A program made the position numbers and the translations under genes. This document shows, in pieces, positions 1 through 6,248 of a stretch of 13,250 nucleotides of DNA. Below the pieces are notes generated by a model. The model did no database searches, had not been told where the DNA came from, and saw only the letters and a list, made by a program, of their open reading frames with translations. Where the stretch lies: contig CALFYA010000013.1 of assembly GCA_937952925.1 (NCBI GenBank), positions 1 to 13,250 on the forward strand, written 5' to 3'. The DNA is from an uncultured Moraxellaceae bacterium (GTDB lineage: Bacteria > Pseudomonadota > Gammaproteobacteria > Pseudomonadales > Moraxellaceae). How positions within the stretch are numbered: the stretch's first letter is position 1; each line of letters starts with the position of its first letter.

Positions 1-2807
1 TTCATCGCCACCAACACCCGAATCGCATCAGGCACCAAGGACAAGTGCTCCAGCAGCGCGACGCCTTGCTGTTGCTGAGCATACAAGCGCTCTAGCTCGT
101 CGACACGAATGCTGGGGTTGTGCGCTTTGAGGTATTCCATCCGATCAATTTCGTGTTGTAGACGCTCACGATAACGCTGACGTGCGACTTCACTAAATTG
201 AGCCACTTGCGCTTTGGCCAGTTGTTCGGCTTGACGGTAACGCTCATCAATGACTTCACGGCGTAATTTGACCACATGGCGCGAGTTGTTCATGTCGAGT
301 TGATGTACATGTGGATGCAGCATGGCCGGATTGATCTTGGCTGACAGATCTTGGCCTTTTTCGTTGAGCAACACGCGGATCAACTGTTGAGGCAAGCTTG
401 CGGCCAGATTGAGCACCTTCGGTGCAATCACTTCCACACGGAACCAACACTCAATCAAAATGCTGCCTTGTGGAATCGCTGAACTTTTGAGAATCGCCAC
501 ATTGGTGTTGCCAAATGGCTGAGTGTGCATGATCTCAAAGATGCTTTGGGTGAACGGATGCTCAAGGGTGATGTATTGGGCATCTTCACGTGCAAGGGCT
601 TGATCACGGTAGAAGGTCGCGGTCATGCCATCTTCGTCAACCAACAAGCCTTCCACTTGCATTTGATCCGACGGTTTGATGATCACCGTACCATCGCTTT
701 GCTCTTCGTAGTCCACATTCACCGCAGACAAGAAGCGAGTGACATAATCAGGCAATGGGCTGTTGTCGTCGTGGTCTTCGAGTGCTTGCACAATCCGATT
801 GGCCACCACCGGACGACAGGAATTGAACTCCAGTAAGCGATCACGACCAGCTTGCAACTCAGCCTCAAGCGCGAGGCGCTCTTCATTGACTTGGGCAAGT
901 AGTGCGTCAAACCGCTCACCTTGATCAGACAGCAGGCAGTCTTTGAGGTCAACAATATGATTTTCTTGCAAAGTCTGCGCAGTCGGTGAAATATGCCCAA
1001 AAATATCGAGTGCTTCGTTGTACCAACGGAACATTCGCTCTTGTGCGGTATCCATCAAGTACGGCACATGGATCTGGATACGGCGCTGCTGACCAATCCG
1101 GTCGAGACGGCCAATCCGTTGCTCAAGTACATCAGGATTGGAGGGCAGATCAAACAGTACCAAATGATGAGCAAATTGGAAGTTGCGTCCTTCTGAGCCA
1201 ATTTCGCTACACAGCAAAATCTGCGCGCCATAGCCTTCGTCGGCAAAATACGCTGCCGCTTGGTCACGCTCAAGCAGGCTCATGCCCTCATGGAACATCG
1301 CGGTGCGAATGCCGCCATGAATCCGCAGTGCGGTTTCGAGGGACTCGACCACAGGGCCACTACGAGCAATCAACAGCACTTTTTTGTGCTTGAGCTGGGT
1401 GCGCAGCATCTCCATCAGCCAAGACACCCGTGGATCGGTTTCCATCCAGCCGCCATCAAGGTCTTGCTCTTCTGGCCACATCTGATCGCGCAGCTTACCT
1501 TCACGCGGCCAATGATCGGGTGCGGGTAGCGGTGCGGCTAGACAGTCGCGGCCTTGGAAGCCCTGAATCGCTTCACGGGTATTGCGGAACAAAATCCGGC
1601 CTGTCCCGTGACGGTCGAGCAGTTCACTAATCGCACGATAACGTGTGTCGGGCGTGTCGTCGATGTTGTGTCCGATCAATTCGAGCAGTGCGGCTTGGTG
1701 CGCCTCATTGAGCGGTTCATCTGACATCAACACCTCAGCCACTTTGGCGGTATAGGCGTATTTTTCTTCTTCTTCAATAAAATGATCTAAGGTATCAAAA
1801 CGCTCAGGATCAAGCAGACGCAGACGGGCAAAATGGCTGTCGACACCCAATTGCTCTGGCGTGGCGGTCAGCAGCAAGACGCCTGCGGTTTGCGCGGCAA
1901 ACTCGGCCACCACATCGTAGCGATCATTACCACCACTGTCTTCATGCCATGTCAGATGATGTGCCTCATCGACCACCAGCAAATCAAAGCCTGCTTCGAG
2001 GGCTTGGTTTTTGAGGTCTTCGTGATCAAGCAGCAAATCAATGCTGGCAATAATGCATTGCTCAGTGGTAAACGGATTGGCGTCTTCGTCGTGCTCGCGG
2101 ATGGCAGCGGTGCGAGTCAAATCAAATAGCGAGAAATTCAGATTGAAACGGCGACGCATTTCAATCATCCATTGATACTGTAGCGAGTCTGGGACGAGGA
2201 TCAAAATCCGCTCGCTACGACCGGTCATCAATTGCTGATGCACGATCAGACCGGCTTCAATGGTTTTACCCAAGCCGACTTCATCGGCGAGCAGGACGCG
2301 AGGTGCCAAACGACGGCCAACTTCGTGAGCAATATAGAGCTGGTGGGGAATCAAGCCAACGCGTGGCCCCATCATGCCACGCAGTGGGCTGGTCGCCATC
2401 CGCGATTGCATGAGCAAGGCTTCGATGCGCAAGTCATACCATTCTTTGGAAGCCAAACGGGTCGCCAGTAAGCGTTCGAGTGGACGTGCGAGTTGTAAAT
2501 GCGCCCCCAAACGGGTCTCAGCCAGCACTTTACGCTCGTCGCCTTGCACTACCTGATAACGCATCACCCCATGCTGCTCTTCACAGCCTTCGACCAGCCA
2601 TTCTTGGCCTTCTTGATCGGTCAGGCTATCGCCAACCGCAAATACGATCCGTGACAATGGGGCATTTTGCCGTGCATATACCCGTGTTTCGTCACTTTTG
2701 GGAAACAAAATACTGATGGTACGCTCATCGACGCCAACCAATACACCCAGCCCCAATTCAGACTCGGTATCCGACAACCAACGCTGTCCAATGGCAAATT
2801 CTTGCAT
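1..2807 (-). CDS. rapA: RNA polymerase-associated ATPase RapA (3' end cut by window edge)
   Basis: Swi2/Snf2-family ATPase that binds core RNA polymerase and helps release it from stalled or post-termination complexes so it can be reused. Translating the minus strand from the ATG at 2807 gives 935 uninterrupted codons to the left edge. The N-terminus starts MQEFAIGQRWLSD and an Snf2 core follows: Walker A DEVGLGKT at residues 175-182, DEAH box at 280-283, a TATP segment about 40 residues later, and helicase motif VI QRIGRLDRIGQ at 563-573. E. coli RapA has 968 residues, and the visible end (PDAIRVLVAM) resembles the last residues of that protein, so probably only a few codons are missing. An AGGTGG ribosome binding site lies 6 bases before the ATG. 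It follows rluA on the same strand after 105 bp. The identification is firm; only the C-terminal end is unseen. Confidence 0.96.
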   Translation of the reverse strand, partial: MQEFAIGQRWLSDTESELGLGVLVGVDERTISILFPKSDETRVYARQNAPLSRIVFAVGDSLTDQEGQEWLVEGCEEQHGVMRYQVVQGDERKVLAETRLGAHLQLARPLERLLATRLASKEWYDLRIEALLMQSRMATSPLRGMMGPRVGLIPHQLYIAHEVGRRLAPRVLLADEVGLGKTIEAGLIVHQQLMTGRSERILILVPDSLQYQWMIEMRRRFNLNFSLFDLTRTAAIREHDEDANPFTTEQCIIASIDLLLDHEDLKNQALEAGFDLLVVDEAHHLTWHEDSGGNDRYDVVAEFAAQTAGVLLLTATPEQLGVDSHFARLRLLDPERFDTLDHFIEEEEKYAYTAKVAEVLMSDEPLNEAHQAALLELIGHNIDDTPDTRYRAISELLDRHGTGRILFRNTREAIQGFQGRDCLAAPLPAPDHWPREGKLRDQMWPEEQDLDGGWMETDPRVSWLMEMLRTQLKHKKVLLIARSGPVVESLETALRIHGGIRTAMFHEGMSLLERDQAAAYFADEGYGAQILLCSEIGSEGRNFQFAHHLVLFDLPSNPDVLEQRIGRLDRIGQQRRIQIHVPYLMDTAQERMFRWYNEALDIFGHISPTAQTLQENHIVDLKDCLLSDQGERFDALLAQVNEERLALEAELQAGRDRLLEFNSCRPVVANRIVQALEDHDDNSPLPDYVTRFLSAVNVDYEEQSDGTVIIKPSDQMQVEGLLVDEDGMTATFYRDQALAREDAQYITLEHPFTQSIFEIMHTQPFGNTNVAILKSSAIPQGSILIECWFRVEVIAPKVLNLAASLPQQLIRVLLNEKGQDLSAKINPAMLHPHVHQLDMNNSRHVVKLRREVIDERYRQAEQLAKAQVAQFSEVARQRYRERLQHEIDRMEYLKAHNPSIRVDELERLYAQQQQGVALLEHLSLVPDAIRVLVAM

Positions 2808-2833
2808 TCACAACCACCTAATGTTACGCCAGA

Positions 2834-2860
2834 GTACCGGCCAGACAGATTGGCTGGTAC
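2834..2860. repeat. Imperfect inverted repeat between rluA and rapA
   Basis: The arms GTACCGGCCA (2834-2843) and TGGCTGGTAC (2851-2860) flank a 7-nt loop. Read as plus-strand RNA the ten pairs include one G-U wobble. Read as minus-strand RNA, the strand that carries rapA, one position is an A-C mismatch. No T-run follows on either strand, so it does not look like an intrinsic terminator. It sits 26 bp upstream of the rapA start and could be a protein-binding site or a leader hairpin. Confidence 0.4.
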
Positions 2861-2912
2861 ACAACATATTTTCGCACATCCAACCGCCGAAGTATGTGCA
2901 TTTGCTAAAAAT

Positions 2913-3572
2913 TCAGACCATTTGCCAAAAATCGGCATCTTGCCTAAAACTTTGCCGCTCACCCGTCACCGGATGATCAAACGCCAATAACGCAGAATGC
3001 AGTGCCAACCGTGGCAACAGCGCCAAACCGACGGGATCGCTATATAAAGGATCACCAATAATGGGATAACCGGCATGTAACAGATGCACCCGCAGCTGGT
3101 GTGAGCGTCCGGTAATTGGTTTGAGTTCGACCGGTGTGACGGTCTGCTGTGCAATCTGGATCGACGGCAAGGCGTGCCAATAGGTCAACGCGTGTTTGGG
3201 ATGCTCAGGATCTGCCACATGCATGGGCGGACGGGTGGGATCATAACGCACAGGCACATCAATCTGCCCTGCCCCTGTCAGCGCACCAAGTACCAAAGCT
3301 TGATATTGTTTGTCAGTATTGCGCAGCTCAAATTGTTTGGAAAGATGCCGCTGTGCATCAATGCCGATGGCAAATACCATCAAGCCAGACGTGTCTCGAT
3401 CGAGACGATGAACCAATTTGATGTCGGGATGGAGGGTTTCCAAGCGCGTGCGCAAACTATCGGTCAGATCTCCCTTACCAGGCACAGACAACAACCCCGA
3501 TGGCTTACTGACGATCCAAAAACTAGGGTCTTGATGGATCAAAATGTCTTGTAAAAACGCCTCATGGCTCAT
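2913..3572 (-). CDS. rluA: Ribosomal large-subunit/tRNA pseudouridine synthase, RluA type
   Basis: Isomerises uridine to pseudouridine in RNA; E. coli RluA modifies U746 of 23S rRNA and U32 of some tRNAs. The 219-residue product has the same length as E. coli RluA. It shows the early VSKPSGLLSVPG segment (residues 21-32), the catalytic HRLDRDTSG motif at 55-63 with Asp58 as the presumed nucleophile, and the KPITGRSHQLRVH substrate-binding block at 151-163 followed by GDPLYS. There is no S4 domain, which fits RluA rather than RluC or RluD. The start is the ATG at 3572, just before the conserved N-terminal fold, with only a weak purine-rich stretch upstream. rapA lies 105 bp downstream on the same strand, so the two may be co-transcribed. 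The family is certain; the exact RNA target is inferred from similarity to RluA. Confidence 0.93.
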   Translation of the reverse strand: MSHEAFLQDILIHQDPSFWIVSKPSGLLSVPGKGDLTDSLRTRLETLHPDIKLVHRLDRDTSGLMVFAIGIDAQRHLSKQFELRNTDKQYQALVLGALTGAGQIDVPVRYDPTRPPMHVADPEHPKHALTYWHALPSIQIAQQTVTPVELKPITGRSHQLRVHLLHAGYPIIGDPLYSDPVGLALLPRLALHSALLAFDHPVTGERQSFRQDADFWQMV

Positions 3573-3683
3573 GCGCCATCATCTCTAGTCACCAGACAGG
3601 GGGCAAGTGTGCCAGAACTTGATCGGGACTGCCAATCATCCAAGCAACCGCACAGTCATACCATGCCTCACTGATTAGACAAA

Positions 3684-3705
3684 AAACATGACACAGATCA
3701 CACTT
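3684..3705. promoter_or_regulatory. Candidate CRP/Vfr-like binding site
   Basis: The right half reads AGATCACACTT, 10 of 11 matches to the E. coli CRP half-site AGATCACATTT. The left half reads AAACATGACAC and keeps the TGA core of TGTGA at the correct six-base spacing. The overall match is 16 of 22 by eye. It could serve rluA on the minus strand or a plus-strand transcript toward lipA. This is a pattern match only, and no CRP-family gene is in the window. Confidence 0.35.
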
Positions 3706-3747
3706 TTTAAAAAATCAAATGATTGTTTTTAAAATAAAAAATCTAAT

Positions 3748-3996
3748 GTGACGCAAAATATCAACGCCAGCGCGCCTGTTTTAGGGTTGGTTTTTTTGTC
3801 GATACGTCGCGCTGTATCGATGCCCCTGATATTTTTTTATTATTTAATATCAATATTTTATAAAAAAGAATGCCTATTCATTTTAGCAAAGCTGCGGCAG
3901 CGGATGAATGACCGTGGTTTGCGTGACGTATATCTCCTGTGGCGTGATCATATCCTGACATCATCGGTCAATATTTCTCCCAACAAACATTTATAA
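3748..3996 (+). CDS. Doubtful small ORF, 82 aa, with DUF1127-like tail
   Basis: An open frame of 82 codons begins at a GTG; an internal in-frame ATG at 3820 would give 58 residues. Neither start has a recognisable ribosome binding site. The middle is hydrophobic and aromatic (about residues 24-45). The segment DRGLRDVYLLWRDHI (residues 54-68) resembles the conserved end of small DUF1127/YjiS-like proteins (roughly DRxLRDIGLxRxDI), but with one extra residue and a missing glycine. A strong intrinsic terminator begins 27 bp after the stop, which would suit a short monocistronic gene. Against it stand the missing ribosome binding site and the AT-rich composition. It may be chance, a pseudogene, or part of a non-coding RNA. 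Confidence 0.25.
   Translation: MTQNINASAPVLGLVFLSIRRAVSMPLIFFYYLISIFYKKECLFILAKLRQRMNDRGLRDVYLLWRDHILTSSVNISPNKHL
3767..3797 (+). terminator. Weak plus-strand terminator-like hairpin
   Basis: CCAGC (3767-3771) pairs with GTTGG (3786-3790), with one G-U. CCT (3775-3777) pairs with AGG (3783-3785) around a GTTTT loop, leaving a three-base GCG bulge on the left side. Seven Ts follow directly (3791-3797). The stem is interrupted, so terminator function is uncertain, but its position upstream of lipA with no preceding plus-strand gene is notable. Confidence 0.3.
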
Positions 3997-4023
3997 TCAC
4001 TATTATTCATGATTGCCACTTAT

Positions 4024-4061
4024 ACACACGAGCATATTAAAGTTGTGCTCGTGTGTTTTTT
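4024..4061 (+). terminator. Strong rho-independent terminator, plus strand
   Basis: The perfect 11-bp arms ACACACGAGCA (4024-4034) and TGCTCGTGTGT (4046-4056) flank an 11-nt loop and run straight into six Ts (4056-4061). On the minus strand the hairpin is not followed by Ts, so it acts on plus-strand transcripts. It ends a transcript that begins inside the rluA-lipA gap, either the small ORF at 3748-3996 or a small RNA. It may also shield lipA from read-through. Confidence 0.8.
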
Positions 4062-4122
4062 ATTCTAAAAATTTTATTATTTTAACTCCATCACAGTGGA
4101 ATATCCTTTCGTCGGTTAATAT

Positions 4123-4151
4123 TTGATCTTTACATGATTTTATTTTAAAAA
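4123..4151 (+). promoter_or_regulatory. Possible sigma70-type promoter of the lipase operon
   Basis: TTGATC (4123-4128) is followed after 17 bp by TAAAAA (4146-4151) in an AT-rich stretch just downstream of the strong terminator. Transcription would start near 4158 and give a leader of about 30 nt. The -10 match is poor, so the position is tentative. No convincing sigma54 -24/-12 element was found, although some Pseudomonas lipase operons use one. Confidence 0.3.
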
Positions 4152-4188
4152 TTGCCTCACCAAGATAGGCTTTGCAATAGGAACTGCA

Positions 4189-5172
4189 ATGAAAACTCTG
4201 CTTGCATTATCATTACTCATTGGCACAAGCAGCATGGTATCTGCCGCACAATACTACAATTGTGCGACGAATACTGGCTGTGTGGCGACAGGTAATATCG
4301 CTGTCACCTCAACGTATGCCAAAACCCAAAACCCCGTCGTCCTTGCTCACGGTATTGCTGGTTTTAGCAATGTTGCTGGCGTGGATTATTTTTATGGGAT
4401 TCCTGCGGATCTGACTGCCAATGGCGCCAAAGTATTTGTATCGCTGGCCTCGTCATTTAACGCCAGCGGCGATGTGCGTGGTGAGCAATTGCTGCGTCAG
4501 GTCGAGATCATTAGTGCACTCAATCAAGGCCGTAAAGTCAATTTGATTGGGCATAGCCAAGGTGGCTTGGACTCTCGCTATGTGGCAGGTGTCAAACCCC
4601 AATTGGTCGCCTCAGTCACCAGTGTGGGCACTCCTCATACCGGTACGGCAGTTGCCGATTTGGTACTCAAAGTCGCCAAAGGCGAGCCGACAGGTTTATT
4701 GCAAAGCGTCGCCTCAGAGATTGTGAATGTCGCTGCCAAACTGATTACCGGTTTGTCGGGTGGCAATTATGACCAAAACTCGCTTGGAGCATTAGACACC
4801 TTATCAACCGCAGGCAGTGCCAAATTCAATCAACGCTTCCCTGCCGGTTTGCCCACCACCGCTTGTGGCACCGGTGCAACGAGTGTGAATGGCATCAAAT
4901 TATATTCTTGGGGCGGTACTCAACCGCTCACCAATGTATTAGATCCGCTTGATGACTTGTTTGGCACTAGTTCATTGGCCTTTATGGGCAAAGCCAGTGA
5001 TGGCATGGTGGAGCGTTGTAGCAATCACTTTGGTCAGATTATCCGTGATAATTATTCGATGAATCACGGTGATTTGGTCAACCAAGTGTTGGGATTGACT
5101 TATCTGTTTGAAACCAGCCCCAAAACAGTCTATCGCCAACACGTCAACCGCCTGAAAAACGCTGGCCTTTAA
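4189..5172 (+). CDS. lipA: Secreted triacylglycerol lipase, subfamily I.1 (LipA type)
   Basis: Extracellular lipase that hydrolyses triacylglycerols. The 327-residue product begins with a Sec signal peptide (about residues 1-20, ending SAA). The alpha/beta-hydrolase core follows: oxyanion-hole motif AHGIAGF (53-59), nucleophile elbow GHSQG (121-125, Ser123), acid Asp271 in DGMV, and His293 in MNHGD. Asp252, Asp295, Gln299 and Leu303 correspond to the calcium site of Pseudomonas aeruginosa LipA. Cys226 and Cys277 match its single disulfide, and the C-terminus YRQHVNRLKNAGL is nearly identical to it. A stretch of about 20 residues with two extra cysteines (Cys25, Cys31) lies before the usual mature start STY. 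An AGGA ribosome binding site lies 7 bases before the ATG. The adjacent foldase gene and the family imply folding in the periplasm and export by a type II system, which is not in the window. Confidence 0.96.
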   Translation: MKTLLALSLLIGTSSMVSAAQYYNCATNTGCVATGNIAVTSTYAKTQNPVVLAHGIAGFSNVAGVDYFYGIPADLTANGAKVFVSLASSFNASGDVRGEQLLRQVEIISALNQGRKVNLIGHSQGGLDSRYVAGVKPQLVASVTSVGTPHTGTAVADLVLKVAKGEPTGLLQSVASEIVNVAAKLITGLSGGNYDQNSLGALDTLSTAGSAKFNQRFPAGLPTTACGTGATSVNGIKLYSWGGTQPLTNVLDPLDDLFGTSSLAFMGKASDGMVERCSNHFGQIIRDNYSMNHGDLVNQVLGLTYLFETSPKTVYRQHVNRLKNAGL

Positions 5173-5184
5173 TCGGAGAGTGAT

Positions 5185-6231
5185 ATGCGCCAAGGATGGT
5201 GGTTCGGTGCAAGTCTAGGGTTGCTTGGCATCCTATTGATGCTGTATTGGACAGCCACACCCGAACAACCGCTGGGGATGGATCCCCCGTTGACCACCGC
5301 TGCAAGCCCTGCATCGGTTGGGCCTCCTGAGGCAACATCGCCACATCAAACCACTGCTCCTACTCGTCATTTTGTGACGGGTTTGGAGCAACTGCCCGCA
5401 TCGTTACAAGGCACCGATGTGGACGGTGAAATCATTATTGATGGCAACCGCCAGCTGGTGGTCACCCGTCGTCTGCGCGATGTATTTGATTATTTCCTCA
5501 CCACCATTGGCGAAGAGCCATTGGCAACGGTATTGGCACGGATTCAAGCGTATATTCGTCATCGCGTGCCAGATCCGGCACAAGGTCAAGCGATCCATTT
5601 GCTCAATCAATACGTTAGTTATCGGGATGCGCTCAAAAATATTCCTGAAGTGGGCGGACTGTCTGCCGATCAGCTGGATCCCGATGCCGTAGCACGACAA
5701 AAACAACAAGAGCAGCAATTGCGCCGTCAGTTTTTTACAGCCGCAGAAATCGACGCGTTTTTTGCCGATGAAGATGCGTATGATCAGTATTCATTGGCGG
5801 CGATCAAGATCCATCGCAACCATAGCTTGAGCGAAGCACAAAAAGCCGAACAACTCGCGGCCTTGATCAATCAATTGCCCGCCAATCTGCAAGACAGTAT
5901 GCAAGCAACCAGTCAGTATCAGCAGCTTGACACGCTCACCACTGCCATTCGGGCGCGGGGTGGCAGCGATGAAGACATCCGGCAAATGCGCCTGAATTTG
6001 GTGGGTGCCGATGCCACCGCACGCCTTGAATCCATTGATCGCGAGCATGCCAGTCTAGATACACGGGTCAGTCAGTATCTACAGCAAAAAAACCAAATTA
6101 TGGGACAGGCCAATCTCAGCCCTGAGCAAAAAGCCCTACAGATTGAGCAAATTGAACAGCGCAACTTTGATGCGCAAGAACGCTTACGTCTCGCGGCACT
6201 CGAACAACTCGCCAAACAACAGCAGGGCTAA
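5185..6231 (+). CDS. lifO: Lipase-specific foldase (lipase chaperone, Lif)
   Basis: Steric chaperone that folds the secreted lipase in the periplasm while anchored in the inner membrane. The 348-residue protein has an N-terminal membrane anchor (about residues 6-22). A Pro/Ala/Thr-rich linker (25-60) follows, then the conserved block LPASLQGTDVDG (70-81) and the Lif signature R-x-x-F-D-Y-F-L at 98-105, with TTIGEE after it where many relatives have SA-x-GE. The rest is helical, rich in Gln, Glu and Ala, and typical of the extended arms that wrap around the lipase. It starts 12 bp after the lipA stop, with GGAGAG as a clear ribosome binding site, so the two are surely co-transcribed. Synonyms of the gene name include lipB and limA. 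The length matches the family. Confidence 0.95.
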   Translation: MRQGWWFGASLGLLGILLMLYWTATPEQPLGMDPPLTTAASPASVGPPEATSPHQTTAPTRHFVTGLEQLPASLQGTDVDGEIIIDGNRQLVVTRRLRDVFDYFLTTIGEEPLATVLARIQAYIRHRVPDPAQGQAIHLLNQYVSYRDALKNIPEVGGLSADQLDPDAVARQKQQEQQLRRQFFTAAEIDAFFADEDAYDQYSLAAIKIHRNHSLSEAQKAEQLAALINQLPANLQDSMQATSQYQQLDTLTTAIRARGGSDEDIRQMRLNLVGADATARLESIDREHASLDTRVSQYLQQKNQIMGQANLSPEQKALQIEQIEQRNFDAQERLRLAALEQLAKQQQG

Positions 6232-6240
6232 TGCCCTGCT
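6221..6240. terminator. Hairpin between convergent lifO and hemL
   Basis: The perfect 8-bp arms AGCAGGGC (6221-6228) and GCCCTGCT (6233-6240) flank a 4-nt TAAT loop, and the lifO stop codon lies inside that loop. The hemL stop is 8 bp further on. Neither side has a good T-run (CTATTCATTT on plus, GTTGTTTGG on minus). It may be a weak bidirectional terminator or an RNA 3'-end stabiliser. Confidence 0.5.
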
Positions 6241-6248
6241 CTATTCAT

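Larger units (their letters stand above)
3573..4188. other. AT-rich 616-bp intergenic region between rluA and lipA
   Basis: This gap separates the divergent rluA and lipA genes and is much more AT-rich than its flanks from about 3680 onward. It contains a CRP-like site (3684-3705), a weak plus-strand terminator-like hairpin (3767-3797), a 7-bp inverted repeat (3799-3820, arms TCGATAC/GTATCGA), a doubtful small ORF (3748-3996), a strong plus-strand intrinsic terminator (4024-4061) and the presumed lipA promoter (about 4123-4151). No recognised protein gene lies here. Its length and its plus-strand terminators suggest a small RNA or small-protein transcript. Confidence 0.7.

Noticed and set aside
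92..2716. Many short open frames on both strands inside rapA
   Set aside because: They are shadows of one continuous minus-strand rapA frame that shows the full set of Snf2 motifs.
2621..2990. Overlapping frames spanning the rapA start and the rluA-rapA gap (about 92-113 aa)
   Set aside because: They overlap the well-supported ends of rapA and rluA, show no recognisable motif and have no convincing start signals.
3589..3717. Minus-strand open frame of about 40 codons just upstream of rluA, ending in DQVLAHLPPVW
   Set aside because: Composition near its end looks coding-like, but there is no start codon with a ribosome binding site except one giving 16 residues; too short to support.
4102..4188. 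Sigma54 promoter for the lipase operon, as in some Pseudomonas
   Set aside because: No GG and GC pair with the required 10-bp spacing and flanking consensus was found.
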